DNA of 6,680 nt from Mariprofundus sp. Lineage in GTDB: Bacteria; Pseudomonadota; Zetaproteobacteria; Mariprofundales; Mariprofundaceae. The DNA lies in the NCBI GenBank assembly GCA_015485035.1, contig WFUI01000188.1, positions 1 through 6,680 of the forward strand. The letters are read 5' to 3'. Below, piece by piece: positions 4,543 to 6,680 of this stretch. Position 1 is the stretch's first letter; the number at the start of each line of letters is the position of its first letter. Under the pieces are notes generated by a model. That model had not been told where the DNA came from, did no database searches, and saw nothing but the letters and a program-made list of their open reading frames with translations. The translations under genes and the position numbers were made by a program.

Positions 4543-6680
4543 ATGATTTCACCGGACTATTTTACATTTCGCTGGCGTTTGTACCAGGCTGTTCTGAACA
4601 GGCAGGAGCAGCCTGTTGGCTACTGTAATGTGGATGTGCGGCGGTTGCCTGTTCGTATGTCGGGGAAGGATGCTTTCGAATACATTCCCTACGCTGTTCA
4701 CCCTGAAGTTGAGCGGACGATCTACACATCACTTTGCAAGCTTCAAGATTATGCCGTTCGTTATCTTGTGCGGGGAGACAAGGTTTCAGCACATCAATTG
4801 CCACAGATGGATAAGGTGATTCACCGAATGGTCGCATATCTGCGCAAGCAAAACCCGAATTTATCGCCTGATTTACTTCATCACTGGTGTGCTGACCCGA
4901 AGGGGGCGATGGCTCTGTTGCAGGTGTGCGAAGTGTTGTGGGAGCAGGCGTGGAGGCAGGGTCGGATAGATGAATCCCCCTGGTTGCCGGCCGTTAATAT
5001 ATTGTTGTTAAAACTGATTCGTCAGAACATTAGCGAACTACCTGGCGAACATATGAAGCAAACCGGAGATGTTATTTTAAATGTCCTGGGTGGGATTTAT
5101 ACCTGGAAATTACAGGGTTTTCTGGAACGGCATCTTGAGGCCGGGGGTGATAGGGATCGCATGGCTTTATCTGCATTGCTGCTGCCGGTTACACCGATGG
5201 CATTTTTGCACGATCAACTGGATGCATCTCTATTGGGTGATGACAGGCGAGTGATTCGGACCTATGGACTTGAGCCGGAAATCATTCCCCGCATGCGCTA
5301 TCTGCACGCCAAGGGAGGTGCATATAAGGAAAGAGAGCTGTTGCAACTGCTGGCCGAAGACCAACTTGGGGCACGCTTGCAGCGACGAACCTGGGTACGG
5401 CTGTCATTGTGGAAGCTTTCCGTCGATAGCGGTTGCGGTGGCTGGATACGGTTTATGCAGAATGCCAAATGGCTGGATCAGTTGTTATCCGGAAATATCC
5501 ATCTGGATGGAATATTGATGAAAAACCTGCAGATGAATCAGGAAGTGCCTGTGGCCAGGTGGCTGCTGGAACAATCAACAGGTGTTCGCGCAAAGAAATC
5601 CATGGGAGCTCCATGGCTGGAAGACACGATCACACTTCTTGCTTTCAGGGTGTTTGAAGAGGATGTTAGAGTGGAAGTGGCGCGCCGGCTTTCCGAGAAA
5701 GCATGGCGTGATAGAAAGCCGGATTTCGATAGTAGCAGTATTTTGGCGACAGCTCCCCGCCATCCGGATGGTATGAGTACATCATCCGGTATATCCGGTG
5801 GCTTCCGTGGTGGTCGTCTGGATGGCAGACAAAGGGGCGGTTCGGAGGCCGTGCTTAACAAAGCATGGAATGACGGCGAACTGATATTGATTCAGCCTGA
5901 TGTTACCAAAGCATTGCACAGTGGCCGGGCATTATCGCAGCAGCAGGGTTGTCTCAAGGTGGAGTGGTCGGAATATCTGGCCAGAATTCATGCCCTGTAC
6001 GGGGGGGATGCCAGCGATTTTATGGCTAAAACCTTTATGCCCGGTGTGTTGGCGCTAATCAGCAACAGAGAGAATCTGTTTCTCGATATGTGTTCGGCAT
6101 CCGGATGCCTGCTGCGTGGCCCGGCGCTTGAGCTGGCTGAAACAGGCATCGCCTTGCGTACCAGATTGCGGAGCTGGCTGGTAGAGTCACTCAGTAGATA
6201 TGACATTGCTATTGAGGATATTCACATGCCGGCACTGTCGATGTGCATGGGCATGGCCGGAGAGTGGACTTTTGCCGAGCTGACAGGTTCGAAGCACGGA
6301 CAACAGCACATTGCTTTTTCGCAGGCGGTGTGCCAGGTCGATGCCGGAGTGTGCCGAGACAGTAATGTCGAACGGTTGTTGCATGCCAGTGATGCAAAGC
6401 ATGGTGGTAAGCCCGTTGGAAGAGTCAATGTGAGGGCAGTCAAAATGGCGGATGGGCAGGTTGTACAGATGTTACATAATAGCGGTTTTGCATTAACAGC
6501 TTCGGCGAAGAACGAATTGATCTCGATGCTGGCGAATAAAGCTGAAATTCGTGCTTTTCAGCCGGATAAGTATCAGTTACAAGGTGTGCTGGATGGCTAC
6601 TGTCTACCTCCCGGAGGGCTGAATTTACTGGTTATTCAGCGTCATGGTGATGAAGGCGAGGCCCCATGGCTGCTGATGAA
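4543..6680 (+). CDS. large soluble protein of unknown function, C-terminal part resembling a degenerate nucleotide cyclase domain (3' end outside the window)
   Basis: An unbroken frame runs from the ATG at 4543 to the window edge, 712 codons with no stop. An in-frame TAA at 4510-4512 rules out a much earlier start, and AGGGAA (4525-4530) is a possible ribosome-binding site with a long 12-base spacing. I do not recognise the family. There is no signal peptide or membrane segment in the visible part, so it is probably cytoplasmic. Residues 1-400 are helix-rich, with many Leu, Trp and Arg. Residues 410-434 form a Gly/Ser/Arg linker containing RGG triplets. After it, ELILIQPDV (446-454), YGGDASDF (486-493), and PALSMCMGMAGEW to about residue 606 follow, in order and spacing, the strand-helix-GG-strand-G pattern of class III cyclases. 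However, the usual metal-binding aspartates and the GD motif are not evident, so any such domain would be inactive. This resemblance is weak. It is divergent from the metal operon across a 254-base gap. Confidence 0.75.
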   Translation, partial: MISPDYFTFRWRLYQAVLNRQEQPVGYCNVDVRRLPVRMSGKDAFEYIPYAVHPEVERTIYTSLCKLQDYAVRYLVRGDKVSAHQLPQMDKVIHRMVAYLRKQNPNLSPDLLHHWCADPKGAMALLQVCEVLWEQAWRQGRIDESPWLPAVNILLLKLIRQNISELPGEHMKQTGDVILNVLGGIYTWKLQGFLERHLEAGGDRDRMALSALLLPVTPMAFLHDQLDASLLGDDRRVIRTYGLEPEIIPRMRYLHAKGGAYKERELLQLLAEDQLGARLQRRTWVRLSLWKLSVDSGCGGWIRFMQNAKWLDQLLSGNIHLDGILMKNLQMNQEVPVARWLLEQSTGVRAKKSMGAPWLEDTITLLAFRVFEEDVRVEVARRLSEKAWRDRKPDFDSSSILATAPRHPDGMSTSSGISGGFRGGRLDGRQRGGSEAVLNKAWNDGELILIQPDVTKALHSGRALSQQQGCLKVEWSEYLARIHALYGGDASDFMAKTFMPGVLALISNRENLFLDMCSASGCLLRGPALELAETGIALRTRLRSWLVESLSRYDIAIEDIHMPALSMCMGMAGEWTFAELTGSKHGQQHIAFSQAVCQVDAGVCRDSNVERLLHASDAKHGGKPVGRVNVRAVKMADGQVVQMLHNSGFALTASAKNELISMLANKAEIRAFQPDKYQLQGVLDGYCLPPGGLNLLVIQRHGDEGEAPWLLM

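Noticed and set aside
5538..5861. A 107-codon minus-strand open frame opposite the large gene
   Set aside because: Low-complexity Ser/Pro/Arg composition, antisense to a 712-codon uninterrupted frame, no ribosome-binding site noted.
1..6680. CRISPR arrays, tRNA or rRNA genes, insertion sequences, toxin-antitoxin or phage genes
   Set aside because: I looked for regularly spaced repeats, transposase motifs and RNA gene signatures and saw none; the window appears to be ordinary chromosomal sequence.

Overview
The window is a piece of bacterial chromosome of roughly even base composition. It holds the end of a leucine-biosynthesis gene pair, a metal-uptake ABC transporter operon, and the start of a large gene I cannot name. 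The LeuC/LeuD sequences are of the type found in gamma- and betaproteobacteria. The single-operon metal transporter and tight gene overlaps fit a free-living proteobacterium (gammaproteobacterial or a related lineage). I cannot fix the genus.

Layout. Positions 1-557 (+) are the C-terminal part of leuC, followed after 75 bases by complete leuD (633-1268, +). Together they encode isopropylmalate isomerase. leuB does not follow: after an 84-base gap without a clear terminator the strand switches. On the minus strand, reading from right to left, are a periplasmic metal-binding protein (3461-4288), an ABC ATPase (2658-3464), an ABC-3 family permease (1829-2665) and a small RDD-family membrane protein (1353-1853). 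All four overlap their neighbours (4, 8 and 25 bases), so they are almost certainly one translationally coupled operon. The module looks like a zinc (or manganese) uptake system of the ZnuABC type, but its binding protein is divergent and its ATPase has a His/Cys tail. No zur regulator gene lies in the window.

Positions 4289-4542 are the shared upstream region of the metal operon and a divergent plus-strand gene. This region holds a fair sigma70-like promoter for the plus strand, an imperfect A/T-rich inverted repeat resembling a Zur/Fur-family operator, and a small GC hairpin. At its edge, over the metal operon's start codon, there is a terminator-like hairpin followed by six T's.

From 4543 to the window end an uninterrupted plus-strand reading frame of at least 712 codons encodes a large, apparently soluble protein. 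A helix-rich N-terminal half is joined by a Gly/Arg-rich linker to a C-terminal region that faintly recalls a degenerate class III nucleotide cyclase domain. It is the least explained part of the window. Its placement back-to-back with the metal operon may or may not mean shared control.
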